DNA of 64,000 nucleotides from Nocardioides donggukensis (GTDB taxonomy: Bacteria > Actinomycetota > Actinomycetes > Propionibacteriales > Nocardioidaceae). Both the position numbers and the translations under genes were made by a program. Where the stretch lies: positions 760,623 to 824,622 of the forward strand of contig NZ_JACYXZ010000002.1 of NCBI RefSeq assembly GCF_014842875.1, read 5' to 3'. The notes beneath the pieces were generated by a model. The model worked only from the letters and a program-made list of their open reading frames with translations. It was not told where the DNA came from and ran no database searches. Position 1 is the first letter of the stretch, and each line of letters begins with the position of its first letter. Shown here piece by piece: positions 40,985-51,188 of this stretch.

Positions 40985-41880
40985 TGAAGATCTCGCACGT
41001 GCCGTCCCGCCTGGCGGTGGCGACGCTCGCCGCCGTCCTCCCGCTCACCGCGTGCTCCGCGCTCGGACAGGGCGACGAGTCGGCCGGCGGCAGCGTCGTG
41101 GCCGCGTTCTACCCCCTGCAGTACGTCGCCGAGCGGGTCGCCGGCGACCGGTTCGAGGTCACGAACCTCACCCAGGCCGGCGCCGAGCCGCACGACCTCG
41201 AGCTCACGGTGAAGGAGACCGCCCAGGTCTCCGACGCCGCCCTGGTCGTCCACGAGCGCGACTTCCAGGCGGCCGTGGACGCCGCCGTCGACCAGAACGC
41301 GACCGGCGAGGTGCTCGACGTCGCGGAGTCCGTCGAGCTCCGGCCCACGGCCGGGGGCGACCGGGACGACCCGCACTTCTGGCTCGACCCGCTGCTCATG
41401 GCCGACCTCGGCGACGCCGTCGCCGAGCGTCTCGGTGGGATCGACCCCGGAGCGGCCGAGTCCTTCACCGACAACGCGGCCGCCCTGCGCGACGACCTCG
41501 AGTCCCTGGACGCGGAGTACGCCGCCCGGCTCGGCGACTGTGCCCGCGACGTGGTGGTGGTCAACCATGACGCCTTCGGCTACCTCGCGAAGTACGGCCT
41601 GACCCTCGAGCCGATCGTGGGCCTCTCCCCCGACGCCGAGCCCACTCCGGCCGACCTGGCCCGGCTCCAGGAACTGGCCCGCGACGCCGACCTCACCACG
41701 GTGTTCGCCGAGACGCTGGTCAGCCGCAAGACCGCCGAGACCCTCGCCGACGACCTCGGCCTCGAGGTGGCGGTGCTCGACCCGATCGAGGGGCTGAGCG
41801 AGGAGACCCGGGGCGAGGACTACGCGTCCCTCATGCGCAGCAACCTCGACGCGCTCGCCAGGGCGAACGGGTGCGGATGA
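40984..41880 (+). CDS. znuA: zinc ABC transporter, substrate-binding lipoprotein
   Basis: 298 residues. Signal peptide with lipobox LTAC (cysteine at about 24). Zinc-site histidines are in AEPHDLEL (about 73), VVHERDF (about 90) and the DPHFWLDP motif (about 124), and VVVNHDAFGYLAKYGL provides the fourth ligand region. It captures Zn(II) outside the membrane for ZnuBC. Expressed from a Zur-blocked leaderless promoter. Its stop overlaps the znuC start (ATGA). Confidence 0.95.
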   Translation: MKISHVPSRLAVATLAAVLPLTACSALGQGDESAGGSVVAAFYPLQYVAERVAGDRFEVTNLTQAGAEPHDLELTVKETAQVSDAALVVHERDFQAAVDAAVDQNATGEVLDVAESVELRPTAGGDRDDPHFWLDPLLMADLGDAVAERLGGIDPGAAESFTDNAAALRDDLESLDAEYAARLGDCARDVVVVNHDAFGYLAKYGLTLEPIVGLSPDAEPTPADLARLQELARDADLTTVFAETLVSRKTAETLADDLGLEVAVLDPIEGLSEETRGEDYASLMRSNLDALARANGCG

Positions 41881-42743
41881 ACCTCGCCACCGAGGCCGCC
41901 GACGCCACCGGCTCCGGCCCGGCCGCCCTCGAGGTCACCGACGCCTCGGTCGCCATCGGCGGCCGACCGGTGCTGCGCGGGATCACGCTCGGCGTGCCGG
42001 CCGGCCAGTTCGTCGCCCTGCTCGGGGCCAACGGGTCCGGCAAGTCCACGCTGGTCCGGGCCGTGACCGGACTCCGCCCGCTCTCCGGTGGGGAGGTGCG
42101 GCTCTTCGGGACGGCGCTGGCCGACTTCGGGGACTGGCACCGGGTCGGCTTCGTCCCGCAGCGGGCGAGTGCCGCGAGCGGCGTACCCGCCTCGGTCTGG
42201 GAGATCGTCGCCTCCGGCCGGCTGACCCGGCGCCGCTGGCTGCGCCCGCTGCGCCGGCACGACCGGCGGGCGATCGCGGACGCGCTCGAGGTGGTCGGCC
42301 TGGCCGACCGCGCCCGCGACGGCGTCGCCACCCTGTCGGGTGGCCAGCAGCAGCGGGTGCTGATCGCCCGAGCGCTGGCCGGCGAGCCCGAGCTGTTCGT
42401 CCTCGACGAGCCGACGGCGGGCGTGGACCTGCCGAACCAACGGACCCTCGCCACCTCGCTCGGGCTGCTCAAGGAGCGCGGCGCGACCGTGCTCCTGGTC
42501 GCGCACGAGCTCGGACCGCTGGCACCGCTGGTCGACCGGGCCGTGGTCATGCGCGACGGCCGGGTCGCCTACGACGGCCCCCCGCTCGTCGAGGACGACG
42601 AGCACGCCTCGCTGCTCGACGCCCGGCACGCCCACCACCACCACGACCACCACCCCGGGCCCGTCCAGCACCCGCACGCCCCGCACGTCGCCAGCCCGCT
42701 GGACGCCGCCGCCGACCGGGAGGGCCACCCGTGGACATCCTGA
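41877..42743 (+). CDS. znuC: zinc ABC transporter, ATP-binding protein
   Basis: 288 residues from ATG overlapping the znuA stop. Walker A GANGSGKST (50-58), signature LSGGQQQRV, Walker B ELFVLDEP and the switch histidine in LLVAHEL are all present. The C-terminal extension is very His-rich (HAHHHHDHHPGPVQHPHAPH), a likely zinc-binding tail. The end overlaps znuB by 13 bases. Confidence 0.95.
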   Translation: MNLATEAADATGSGPAALEVTDASVAIGGRPVLRGITLGVPAGQFVALLGANGSGKSTLVRAVTGLRPLSGGEVRLFGTALADFGDWHRVGFVPQRASAASGVPASVWEIVASGRLTRRRWLRPLRRHDRRAIADALEVVGLADRARDGVATLSGGQQQRVLIARALAGEPELFVLDEPTAGVDLPNQRTLATSLGLLKERGATVLLVAHELGPLAPLVDRAVVMRDGRVAYDGPPLVEDDEHASLLDARHAHHHHDHHPGPVQHPHAPHVASPLDAAADREGHPWTS

Positions 42744-43729
42744 CCCTGGACTTCATGGTCCGCGCGATGATCGCGGCCGCCTTCACCGGGCTCGCCGCCC
42801 CCGCCGTCGGCACCTACCTGGTGCAGCGCCGGCTGGCCCTCATGGGCGACGGCATCGGGCACGTGGCCGTGACCGGCGTGGCGCTCGGACTGCTCACCGG
42901 CACCTCGCCGACCTGGACCGCCGTCATCGTGGCCACGCTGGGCGCGGTGCTCATCGAGGTGATCCGCGAGCGCGGCCACGCCAACGGCGACGTCGCGCTC
43001 GCGCTGCTGTTCTACGGCGGCATCGCGGGGGGCGTGCTGATCACCGGCATCGCCGACCAGAGCGCGAACCAGCTCAACGCCTACCTGTTCGGCTCGATCA
43101 CCACGATCTCCGGGGCCGACGTCTGGGCGACCATGGCGCTCGCGGCGCTGGTGATCGTGGTCTGCGTCGGACTGATGCCCCAGATGTTCGCCGTCGCCCA
43201 GGACCAGGAGTTCGCCCGGGTCGCGGGCCTGAGCGTCCGCTTCCACAACGTCCTGGTGGCGGTGCTCGCGGCCGTGACGGTCACCGTGGCGATGCGCACC
43301 GTGGGGCTGCTCCTGGTCTCCGCGCTCATGGTGGTGCCGGTGGCCACGGCGCAGCAGGTGACCCGCAGCTTCCGGACCACGCTCGGCCTGGCCATGGGGC
43401 TGGGCACCGTCGCCTCACTGGGCGGGCTGGTCCTCTCGGCGTTCGCGTCCTACCAGTGGCGGGTCTCCCCCGGGCCCACGATCGTCGTGCTCGCGCTGGC
43501 CGGATTCGTCGTGATGTGGCCGATCGGCGCCTGGCTCCGTCGCCGGCAGCGCCTGCGGGCGCCGTTCGCGGAGGTGCCGGTGATCGGGCACGACGTCACC
43601 GACGAGGAGCATCCGCACGTGCACGGCGACGACTGCGGCCACCCCGCCGTGCCGCACGGCGACCACGTGGACTACGTCCACGACGGGCACCGGCACGCAC
43701 CCCACGGGAGCCACTATGACGAGCACTGA
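42731..43729 (+). CDS. znuB: zinc ABC transporter, permease
   Basis: 332 residues from GTG. It has about eight to nine membrane helices typical of the ABC-3 family, including GDGIGHVAVTGVALG and MRTVGLLLVSALMVVPVATA. The cytosolic C terminus is rich in histidine and aspartate (HPHVHGDDCGHPAVPHGDH ... HDGHRHAPHGSH when joined), like the tail of ZnuC. Overlaps zur by 14 bases. Confidence 0.95.
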   Translation: MDILTLDFMVRAMIAAAFTGLAAPAVGTYLVQRRLALMGDGIGHVAVTGVALGLLTGTSPTWTAVIVATLGAVLIEVIRERGHANGDVALALLFYGGIAGGVLITGIADQSANQLNAYLFGSITTISGADVWATMALAALVIVVCVGLMPQMFAVAQDQEFARVAGLSVRFHNVLVAVLAAVTVTVAMRTVGLLLVSALMVVPVATAQQVTRSFRTTLGLAMGLGTVASLGGLVLSAFASYQWRVSPGPTIVVLALAGFVVMWPIGAWLRRRQRLRAPFAEVPVIGHDVTDEEHPHVHGDDCGHPAVPHGDHVDYVHDGHRHAPHGSHYDEH

Positions 43730-44120
43730 CCGACCCGCCGGCCGACCGACCCGGCAGCGGAGGGCGGTCGCCGAGGTGCTCGAGAGCTTCGACGACTTCC
43801 GCTCGGCCCAGGAGATCCACGGACTGCTGACCGCACGCGGTCAGACGGTCGGCCTGGCCACCGTCTACCGGACCCTGCAGCGGCTCGCCGACGCCGACGA
43901 GGTCGACGTACTCCGCACGGAGGAGGGCGAGGCCGTCTACCGGCGCTGCTCCCCCACCCACCACCACCACCTGGTCTGCCGCACCTGCGGGGCCACCGTC
44001 GAGGTGGAGGGCCCCGCCGTCGAGCGCTGGACCCGCGCCATCGCCGACGAGCACGGCTACGCCGACCTCAGCCACCACCTCGAGATCTTCGGAACCTGCC
44101 CGGCCTGCCTCTCGGGATAG
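43716..44120 (+). CDS. zur: zinc uptake regulator (Fur family)
   Basis: 134 residues. Winged helix with GLATVYRTLQRLADADEV (about 46-63), regulatory zinc ligands in SPTHHHHLVCRTCG (about 79-92), structural cysteines CRTC and CPAC, and the C-terminal HLEIFGTCPACLSG. It represses znuA-znuC-znuB-zur through the two boxes at 40948-40984 when zinc is sufficient; as last gene of that operon it is autoregulated. Confidence 0.95.
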   Translation: MTSTDRPAGRPTRQRRAVAEVLESFDDFRSAQEIHGLLTARGQTVGLATVYRTLQRLADADEVDVLRTEEGEAVYRRCSPTHHHHLVCRTCGATVEVEGPAVERWTRAIADEHGYADLSHHLEIFGTCPACLSG

Positions 44121-44135
44121 TCCCGCAGGTGGGCC

Positions 44136-46244
44136 TCAGAGGAGGGGGGCGAGGAGGGCGGCGGCGCGGGCCGCGCCGTCGGTCTCCACGGGGCGGTAGG
44201 GCCGCTCTCGCCGCAGCTCGCCGAGCAGGGCGTCGGAGATCAGCGACGGGTCCCTCAGGTCCTCGTAGTCCAGGCAGCGCCCGGCGTCGTACTGCGCCAG
44301 CCGGTGCCGGACGTGGTGGTTCTGCTCGAAGTGCCGGCGCAACGGGACGTAGACGAACGGGACACCGCAGGCGGTCAGCTCCATGCACGTCGTGAGCCCG
44401 CCCTGCACCAGCGCCACGTCGGCCGCGGCCAGGTGCCGGTGCAGGTCCGGCAGGTAGCCCCGGACCCGGACCCCCTGGCGGCGGGGCAGCGTGGCCGGGT
44501 CGATGCGCGGGCCGGTGGCCACGAGGAACTTCAGCTCCGGGACGGTACGCCGCAGCCGGGGCACCGCGTCGAGCACCCGGCGCAGCAGCGGCTCGCCGAC
44601 CCCGGAGCCGCCGACCGTGACCACGCACAGCACGTCGTCGGGCCGGTAGCCCAGCCGCGAGCGCAGCCGGGCCCGGTCGGCGGGGCCGGGCGGGTCGAAG
44701 CCGGTGACGTAGCCGGCGAAGTCGAAGTTCGCCTCGGTCCAGCTCCGGATCGAGGGCAGGCCGGGCCCGAAGTCGGCCGGGACCACGTCGCGGGGGTTGC
44801 CCACGAACACCGAGGCGTCGCGCACCCGGTGGTAGCGCTCCCGCTGCTCCAGCATCTCGGCGTTGTGGTCGGCGGTCAGCCGGGCCTCCGCCTCCCCACC
44901 CTCGGTCATCGGCAGCCAGCCGACGAAGTCGGTCAGCCAGGCGAAGGCGAAGCGCTTCAGCTCGGGGTTCTCGTGCAGGAAGTAGTCGACGTCCCACGCC
45001 TCGTCGCCGACGACGAGGTCGTAGTGCTCCTCGGCGACCAGGTCGGAGAAGACCATGAAGTTGTTGACGAGGATCTCGTCCATCCGCCGGATCGCCTGGA
45101 ACGCGTGCAGGTCGTGCTCGGCGCACTCGTCCTCGAAGTGCGCCGACTCGCTGGCCAGCCACGCCGAGGCCGGGTGCACCCGCTCGCCGGCTCCCTCCAG
45201 CATCCCCGCGACCGGGTCCTGGGTCAGCCAGTCGACCTCGAGGTCCGGGTGGTGCTTGCGCAGCTCGGTGGCGATGGCCAGGTCACGCCGCGCGTGGCCC
45301 AGCCCGATCGGCGAGGACAGGTAGAGGGCGCGCCGGGGCCGGCGTACGGCGCGGGTCCAGGTGCGGCGCGTCGGCTCGGGCGCCACCCGGTCGACGAAGT
45401 CCCGGATCAGGTGGTTGACCGCCACCGGGTCCCGCAGGTGCGGCGCGTGGCCGCCGCCGGCGACCGTCACCAGCGAGCCGCCGGTGAGCTCGGCGAGGCG
45501 CACGCCGTCCGCGTGGTCGCGGATCCGGTCGTGGTCACCGTGCACCACGAGCACCGGCGCAGTGATCGCGGGCAGGGCGTCGGCGAAGCCCGCCGTCCGG
45601 CACCACAGGCGGGCCTGCTCGGTGTCGACCAGGCGCTCCGGGCCGATCTCGTGGCCCCAGCCGACACCGTCCTCGATCTGCTTGGTGGAGTGCGGCTCGC
45701 TGAACAGGTGGCCGAAGAAATAGCGCAGGAAGCCGTCGTAGTCCCGCTCGAGCCAGGTGTGCTTGTTGTACTGCGGCCACGCCTCGCCGTCGGGGGGACG
45801 CACGGCGAACTCACGCCGCAGGGTGTCGTCCTTGCCGGACGTCAGGGCGAGCGCCGGCCCGATGGCGACCACGCCGAGCACCCGCCCCGGCTGCTCGAGG
45901 GCCAGCTTCAGCGACCACGGGGCGCCGCACGAGAAGCCGACGACCACGGTGCGCTCGGTGCCCGTGGCGTCGAGGACCGCGAGGGCGTCGGCCACGAACT
46001 GCTCGTCGAGGTAGGCCTCGGTGCCCTCGGGCCGGTCGGAGCGGCCCGAGCCCCGGCCGTCGAAGGTGACCACCCGGAAGTGCCGGGCCAGGTAGGGCAC
46101 CTGGGCCTTCCAGGACGCGGACGGGACGATCGACCAGGTCGGCATCAGCAGGACCGTGACCGGTCCCGACCCGAACTCCTCCCAGGCGACCCGCACTCCG
46201 TCGCGCTCGACGAAGCCGGACTGGTCAGGCAGTCTCGCACGCAT
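44136..46244 (-). CDS. alpha/beta hydrolase - glycosyltransferase fusion protein
   Basis: 702 residues. N-terminal alpha/beta hydrolase, about 1-290: nucleophile GFSCGAPW (about 98), acid in VHGDHDRIRD (about 243) and histidine in GGGHAPHLRDP (about 271). After a basic linker (RRTWTRAVRRPRRA) comes a GT-B-like glycosyltransferase, about 305-702, beginning LYLSSPIGLGHARRDLAIATEL and carrying the MurG/MGT-like donor site GYLPDLHRHLAAADVALVQGGLTTCMELTACGVPFVYVPL when its pieces are joined. Both catalytic centres look intact. It may glycosylate and cleave an ester in the same pathway; substrates unknown. Next to a methyltransferase and a LAL regulator. No sign of frameshift at the junction. Confidence 0.85.
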   Translation of the reverse strand: MRARLPDQSGFVERDGVRVAWEEFGSGPVTVLLMPTWSIVPSASWKAQVPYLARHFRVVTFDGRGSGRSDRPEGTEAYLDEQFVADALAVLDATGTERTVVVGFSCGAPWSLKLALEQPGRVLGVVAIGPALALTSGKDDTLRREFAVRPPDGEAWPQYNKHTWLERDYDGFLRYFFGHLFSEPHSTKQIEDGVGWGHEIGPERLVDTEQARLWCRTAGFADALPAITAPVLVVHGDHDRIRDHADGVRLAELTGGSLVTVAGGGHAPHLRDPVAVNHLIRDFVDRVAPEPTRRTWTRAVRRPRRALYLSSPIGLGHARRDLAIATELRKHHPDLEVDWLTQDPVAGMLEGAGERVHPASAWLASESAHFEDECAEHDLHAFQAIRRMDEILVNNFMVFSDLVAEEHYDLVVGDEAWDVDYFLHENPELKRFAFAWLTDFVGWLPMTEGGEAEARLTADHNAEMLEQRERYHRVRDASVFVGNPRDVVPADFGPGLPSIRSWTEANFDFAGYVTGFDPPGPADRARLRSRLGYRPDDVLCVVTVGGSGVGEPLLRRVLDAVPRLRRTVPELKFLVATGPRIDPATLPRRQGVRVRGYLPDLHRHLAAADVALVQGGLTTCMELTACGVPFVYVPLRRHFEQNHHVRHRLAQYDAGRCLDYEDLRDPSLISDALLGELRRERPYRPVETDGAARAAALLAPLL

Positions 46245-46349
46245 CCGCGCCCACCACCCCTGGTCGTTGGAGTGACCGCCAGTCTCCGCCCGCCCGCCGG
46301 GTGTGTCCAGCGGGCGGGCGGAGCACGGGCGTGACCGGGGACCGCTCGG

Positions 46350-47429
46350 TCACCGGCGCACCTGCAGCACCCGGTTGAACGGCGTCTGCGCCACCGAGTC
46401 GAACCGGGAGAACCCGGCGGTGGTGGTGATGTCCCGGATCCTGGCCGGCCCGGCCTGGGTCCCGATCGCGAGCCCCACCTCCTGCGACAGGGACGCGGGC
46501 GTGCAGAGCAGCGTGGAGAACCCGTAGAACGCCCGGCCGACCGGGTTCAGGTTGTCCTCGACGCGGTCGCCGGCCATCGGCTCGACGATCATCCAGGTGC
46601 CGTCCTCCTCGAGCACGTCGTAGACCCGCCGGGCAGCCCCCACGGGGTCTCCCATGTCGTGCAGGGTGTCGAACATCGTGACCAGGTCGAAGGTCTGGCC
46701 GGCCAGGCCCTGTGCCGGGGTCACCTCGAACGAGACCCGGTCGGCCACCCCCGCCTCCTCGGCCCGGCTGCGGGCCACGGCGATCGACTCGGCGTGGTAG
46801 TCCGAGCCGATGAAGGTCGACCGGGGGAACGCCTGGGCCATGAGGATCGTGGAGGCCCCGTGCCCGCAGCCCACGTCGGCCACCCGTGCCCCCGCGGTGA
46901 GCTTGTCGACGACACCGTCGAGCGCCGGGAGCCACTCGGCGACCAGGTGGGCGTTGTAGCCGGGGCGGAAGAACCGCTCGCACCCGACGTGGACGTCGCC
47001 GTTGTGCTCGTGCCAGCCGAAGCCGGTGCCCTCGCGGGCCTTCTCGACGATCCGGTCGGAGTCGCTGACCGTCCCCAGGGCGATCTGGAACAGGCCGGGC
47101 AGGAACGCCGGGCTGCTCTCGTCGGTCAGCGCCACCGCCTGCTCGGGGGGCAGCGTGTAGCGGCCGGAGGCGGGGTCGTACTCCACGAAGCCACCGGCGG
47201 CCTGGGCGTTGAGCCACTCCCGGGCGTAGTGCTCGGAGGTGCCGGTGTCCTCGGCCAGACCACTCGGGGTGGTCGGCCCGGAGGCCTTGAGGGAGCGGTA
47301 GTAGCCGAGCTTGTCGCCCAGCACCACCAGTGCCGTGTTGAGGGTGGCGCCGACCTCGTCGACGGCCCGGAAGACGAACGCCATCAGCGTGTCGAGGTCG
47401 ACCTGCGGTTCTACCTGTACATCGGTCAT
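46350..47429 (-). CDS. class I SAM-dependent methyltransferase with N-terminal winged helix
   Basis: 359 residues from ATG (MTDVQVEPQVDLDTLMAF), with AAGGA eight bases upstream. An N-terminal winged-helix region (GLAEDTGTSEHYAREWLNAQAAGGFV) precedes the Rossmann core: SAM motif I VADVGCGHGAST (about 180-191), TFIGSDYHAES, and FDLVTMFDTLHDMGDP. It resembles the Rv2258c group of mycobacterial methyltransferases, whose substrates are small or lipid-like. It is divergent from the LuxR-type regulator at 47558 and is the most likely regulated neighbour. Confidence 0.85.
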   Translation of the reverse strand: MTDVQVEPQVDLDTLMAFVFRAVDEVGATLNTALVVLGDKLGYYRSLKASGPTTPSGLAEDTGTSEHYAREWLNAQAAGGFVEYDPASGRYTLPPEQAVALTDESSPAFLPGLFQIALGTVSDSDRIVEKAREGTGFGWHEHNGDVHVGCERFFRPGYNAHLVAEWLPALDGVVDKLTAGARVADVGCGHGASTILMAQAFPRSTFIGSDYHAESIAVARSRAEEAGVADRVSFEVTPAQGLAGQTFDLVTMFDTLHDMGDPVGAARRVYDVLEEDGTWMIVEPMAGDRVEDNLNPVGRAFYGFSTLLCTPASLSQEVGLAIGTQAGPARIRDITTTAGFSRFDSVAQTPFNRVLQVRR

Positions 47430-47545
47430 GGATCTGTTCCTTCTCCTGCTCGGTGTCGGACTCCCAGCGTCGGGGCGCCGCCGGGGTGCTCGTATCCGGT
47501 GCACCCCCTGGTCGTCGGCCGGCACCCCCTGGCGCCGACGGTCGC

Positions 47546-47551
47546 TACCCT
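47546..47551 (+). promoter_or_regulatory. -10 element of leaderless LuxR/LAL gene
   Basis: TACCCT, six bases before the GTG at 47558. Confidence 0.5.
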
Positions 47552-47557
47552 CGACAG

Positions 47558-50344
47558 GTGCTGGTCGGACGAGAGGCCGAGAGGCGGGTGATCGGCCGGC
47601 TGCTCGCGGGCTCGCGCGCCGGGTCGGGCGGCGCGCTCGTCGTCGTCGGCGAGCCCGGCATCGGCAAGAGTGCGCTGTTGGAGGAGGCCGAGGGCCTCGC
47701 CGGCGACATGACCCTGCTCCGCGCGCGTGGCGCGGAGACCGAGCAGGACATCCCCTTCGCCGGGCTCCTGCAGCTGCTGCGCCCGATCCTGGACGTGCGG
47801 TCCCGGCTGCCCACACCCCAGGCGGAGGCGCTCGCCCAGGCGTTCGCGATGCTCCCCGGCCGTCCGGCGGAGCGGTTCGCGGTGTACGCCGCCACGCTGG
47901 GGCTGATCTGCCGCGCGGCGGAGGACCAGCCCCTGGTCGCGGTCGTCGACGACCTGCATGCGATGGACCGGCCCTCGGTGGAGGCGGTGCTGTTCGCGGC
48001 CCGGCGACTCGGCACGGACTCGGTCGCCGTCCTCCTCGGCTCCCGGCCGCTCGACTCCCCCGGCCTGACCGCCGGGATCACCGAGCTGCGACTGGGTGGG
48101 CTGGCTCCCGAGGCCACCCGGCACCTGGTGGCGCACCGGGGACTCACCGAGGGGCAGATGAGCCGGCTGCTCGAGGTCACCGCGGGCAACCCGCTCGCCG
48201 CGCTCGAGATGTCGTCCTCCCAGGACCGGCTGGTCGCCGACGGCGTCGAGCACCTGCCCGTGCCCGGCCTGCTGGCGGAGGCGTTCGGTGCCCGGCTGGC
48301 GGGCCTGGACGAGGCGTCCCGTGCGGTGCTCCTCGTCGCGGCGGCCGGCGCCCTGGACCGGCCCGACCTGCTGGGTGCCTGCGCCCGGCTCGGTCTCGAT
48401 GCCGATCGCGTCGGCACCGCCGAGCGGGCGGGACTGGTGCGGCTCACCCGTGAGCGGGTGGAGTTCCTGCACCCCTTGGTCCGGGCGGTCAGCTACCAGT
48501 CGGCCGAGCCGGAGGAGCGCCGGGCCGCCCACGCGGCCATCGCCGAGACCGTGGGCGAGAGCCGGCTGGACCGCTACGCCTGGCACCTGGCGGAGGCCGC
48601 GACCGGGCCGGACGACGCCGTGGCGGACCGGCTCGAGCAGGCGGCGGAGGCCTCGACCGCCCGCGGAGCGCATGCCGTCGCCGCCCGCAGCCTGGAGCGG
48701 GCCGCCCGGCTCAGCACCGACACCGGGCGGCGCGCCGAGCGACTGGTGTCGGCGGGCGAGGCCGCCTGGTTCGCCGGGCTCACCGAGCAGGCTGTGCCTC
48801 TGCTCGACGAGGCGGCTCGGCTGACCACGGATCCGGAGGTCCGGATCCGCGAGATGGCACTGCGCGGGATCGTCGCGGCCCGCTCCGGCTCTCTGTCCGA
48901 GGCCACCAGCCTGTTGGCCTCCGCCGCCGCCCGTCGGGCCGCCGACGATCCCGACGAGGCGGTGCTGCTCATGGCCGAGGCGATCTATGCCGCGCTGTAC
49001 CTGTGCGACGTCCCGCGGGCGCTGTCGGTCGCCGGCCAGATCGAGGCGGTCGCCGAGCGGTTGACCTCCCCCTGGGCCCGCGGCCTGGCCGCCACCGCGA
49101 CCGGTGTCGCGCTGATCATCGCCGGCCGGGGCGGTGAGGGTGCCGAACGGATCCGGGAGGGGGTGCCGGCCCGCGGCAGCCCGGCCGGGTCCGAGGACGA
49201 CCCGCGCTGGCTGCCGTGGCAGGTGCTGGCCCCGATCTGGCTGCGGGACTCCGGCGACGCGCGCCGGCTCATCGACGAGGTCGTGGCCAGCGCCCGGGAC
49301 CGGGTGGCGCTCGGCGCACTCCCCTTCCTGCTGTTCCACCTGGCCCGCGACGACGCCACGACCAACCGGTGGGCGGCCGCGGAGGGCTCCTTCCTGGAGG
49401 CGATCAGGCTGGCCGCGGAGACCGGCCACCGCACCGACGAGGGCGCGGCCCGGGCCGGGCTGGCCTGGCTCCTGGCCCGGCAGGGACGCGAGTCCGAGAC
49501 CCGCGAGTGCGTCGCCGCCGCGGCCGGGATCTGCGAGCCCAGCCGCATCAACTTCGGCCGGGCCTGGCTGCTCTTCGCCCAGGGCGACCTGGAGCTGGGC
49601 CTGGGCCGGACCGAGCAGGCGACCGAGCACTACCTCGCACTGCAGCGTCTGCTCGAGGAGCTCTCCGTCGTCGACCCCGACCTGTCACCGGTGCCGGAGC
49701 TGGTCGAGTGCTGGGGCCGGGCCGGCACCCCGGAGCCGGCGCTCGCGACCGCGGAGGCCTTCCACCGCTCGGCCTCCGCCAAGGGCCAGCCCTGGGCCCT
49801 GGCGCGCGCCCACCGGGCTCTCGCCCTCGCCGGAGCGGACCCGGCGGGGAACTTCGAGGAGGCGCTGCGGCTGCACGCCGCGACCCCGGACGCGTTCGAG
49901 CGCGCCCGCAGCCGGCTCGCGTACGGGGCGTGGCTGCGGCGGGAGCGGCAGCGGTCCGAGGCCCGTGCCCCGCTCCGGGCCGCCCTCGAGACGTTCGAGT
50001 CCCTCGGCGCCGACCCGTGGGCCGCGACCGCCGCCGCGGAGCTGGCCGCCACCGGTGAGCGGGTGCGCCGCCGGGTCACCGGGGCCGACCGCCAGCTCAC
50101 GCCGCAGGAGCTGCAGATCGCGACCCTCCTGGCGGAGGGCCGGACCACGCGGGAGGCCGCGGCCGCGGTCTTCCTGAGCCCGAAGACGGTCGAGTACCAC
50201 CTGCGCCACGTCTACCTGAAGCTGGGGATCGGCTCGCGCGCGGAGCTCGTCGAGCGGTGGGCCGCCGACCCGGAGCTCCGACCGCGCCCCGTCGGCCCCG
50301 TCGGGGACGATCCTCCGGGCGAGACGGGTCAGGCCGACCCGTAG
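47558..50344 (+). CDS. LuxR-family transcriptional regulator, large ATP-binding (LAL) type
   Basis: 928 residues, the usual size of LAL/MalT-like regulators. Starting with [18 protein letters not shown] it has an N-terminal AAA-type module (Walker A GEPGIGKS at 31-38, Walker [11 protein letters not shown] near 130), a long helical TPR-like middle and a C-terminal LuxR helix-turn-helix ([25 protein letters not shown] and [17 protein letters not shown], about 848-890). It binds ATP and an unknown inducer and activates nearby operons, probably the divergent methyltransferase. Its last 16 bases overlap uppS, tail to tail. Confidence 0.92.
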   Translation: MLVGREAERRVIGRLLAGSRAGSGGALVVVGEPGIGKSALLEEAEGLAGDMTLLRARGAETEQDIPFAGLLQLLRPILDVRSRLPTPQAEALAQAFAMLPGRPAERFAVYAATLGLICRAAEDQPLVAVVDDLHAMDRPSVEAVLFAARRLGTDSVAVLLGSRPLDSPGLTAGITELRLGGLAPEATRHLVAHRGLTEGQMSRLLEVTAGNPLAALEMSSSQDRLVADGVEHLPVPGLLAEAFGARLAGLDEASRAVLLVAAAGALDRPDLLGACARLGLDADRVGTAERAGLVRLTRERVEFLHPLVRAVSYQSAEPEERRAAHAAIAETVGESRLDRYAWHLAEAATGPDDAVADRLEQAAEASTARGAHAVAARSLERAARLSTDTGRRAERLVSAGEAAWFAGLTEQAVPLLDEAARLTTDPEVRIREMALRGIVAARSGSLSEATSLLASAAARRAADDPDEAVLLMAEAIYAALYLCDVPRALSVAGQIEAVAERLTSPWARGLAATATGVALIIAGRGGEGAERIREGVPARGSPAGSEDDPRWLPWQVLAPIWLRDSGDARRLIDEVVASARDRVALGALPFLLFHLARDDATTNRWAAAEGSFLEAIRLAAETGHRTDEGAARAGLAWLLARQGRESETRECVAAAAGICEPSRINFGRAWLLFAQGDLELGLGRTEQATEHYLALQRLLEELSVVDPDLSPVPELVECWGRAGTPEPALATAEAFHRSASAKGQPWALARAHRALALAGADPAGNFEEALRLHAATPDAFERARSRLAYGAWLRRERQRSEARAPLRAALETFESLGADPWAATAAAELAATGERVRRRVTGADRQLTPQELQIATLLAEGRTTREAAAAVFLSPKTVEYHLRHVYLKLGIGSRAELVERWAADPELRPRPVGPVGDDPPGETGQADP

Positions 50345-51093
50345 CGCCGGTCCCGGCGGGCGTAGGTGTCGATCGCCGCCCACAGGTCACGGCGGTCCAC
50401 GTCCGGCCACAGCACGTCGGAGTAGACGAACTCGCTGTAGGCGGCCTGCCAGAGCATGAAGTTGGAGAGCCGTTGCTCCCCCGACGTCCGCCACACCAGG
50501 TCGGCCTCGGCCAGCTCGGGCACATAGAGGTGCCTCGCGAAGACCTTCTCGTCCACCTTGTCCGGGTTCAGCCGCCCCTCCGCCACCGCCCGGGCGATGG
50601 AGCGGGCGGCGTCGGCCACCTCCGCCCGACCGCCGTAGTTCACGCACATCGTCAGCGTGCACACGTCGTTGTCCCGGGTGAGCTCCTCGGCGACCTGCAG
50701 CTCCCGGATCACCGACTTCCACAGCCGCGGCGCCCGCCCGGCCCAGCGGACCCGCACCCCGAGCTCGTGCATCTCGTCGCGCCGACGCCGGATGACGTCG
50801 CGGTTGAACCCCATGAGGAACCGCACCTCGTCGGGCGAACGGGACCAGTTCTCCGTGGAGAACGCGTACGCCGAGATCGCCTTCACCCCGATCTCGATCG
50901 CGCCCTCGACCACGTCGAACAGCGAGGACTCCCCCTGCTCGTGGCCTGCCGTGCGGGGCAGCCCGCGCTCCTTGGCCCACCGGCCGTTGCCGTCCATGAC
51001 GATGGCCACGTGCCGGGGCACCAGTGCCCGGGGTACGTCGGGGGGGCGGGCGCCGCTGGGGTGCGGGCGGGGAGGGCGGACTGTTCGCGACAC
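50329..51093 (-). CDS. uppS: isoprenyl transferase (undecaprenyl/decaprenyl diphosphate synthase)
   Basis: 254 residues from GTG. The cis-prenyltransferase motifs [14 protein letters not shown] (about 31-44), [11 protein letters not shown] (about 75-85), NYGGRAEV and [20 protein letters not shown] followed by YSEFVY are all seen; aspartate in MDGNGRW binds the pyrophosphate. It makes the polyprenyl carrier for cell wall synthesis. TAGGGT at 51100-51105 is six bases before the GTG. recO lies about 570 bases upstream, with marR between, rather than directly beside it as in many actinomycetes. Confidence 0.95.
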   Translation of the reverse strand: MSRTVRPPRPHPSGARPPDVPRALVPRHVAIVMDGNGRWAKERGLPRTAGHEQGESSLFDVVEGAIEIGVKAISAYAFSTENWSRSPDEVRFLMGFNRDVIRRRRDEMHELGVRVRWAGRAPRLWKSVIRELQVAEELTRDNDVCTLTMCVNYGGRAEVADAARSIARAVAEGRLNPDKVDEKVFARHLYVPELAEADLVWRTSGEQRLSNFMLWQAAYSEFVYSDVLWPDVDRRDLWAAIDTYARRDRRYGSA

Positions 51094-51099
51094 GAGCCA

Positions 51100-51105
51100 A
51101 CCCTA
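51100..51105 (-). promoter_or_regulatory. -10 element of leaderless uppS
   Basis: TAGGGT, six bases before the GTG at 51093. Confidence 0.5.
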
Positions 51106-51188
51106 GGGGCCCGCCATGATCGGCCCTATGCTTCCCCGTCAAGAGTCCCGGCAGGAGACGACATGGCCCGGGACGACGACCGATAGCG

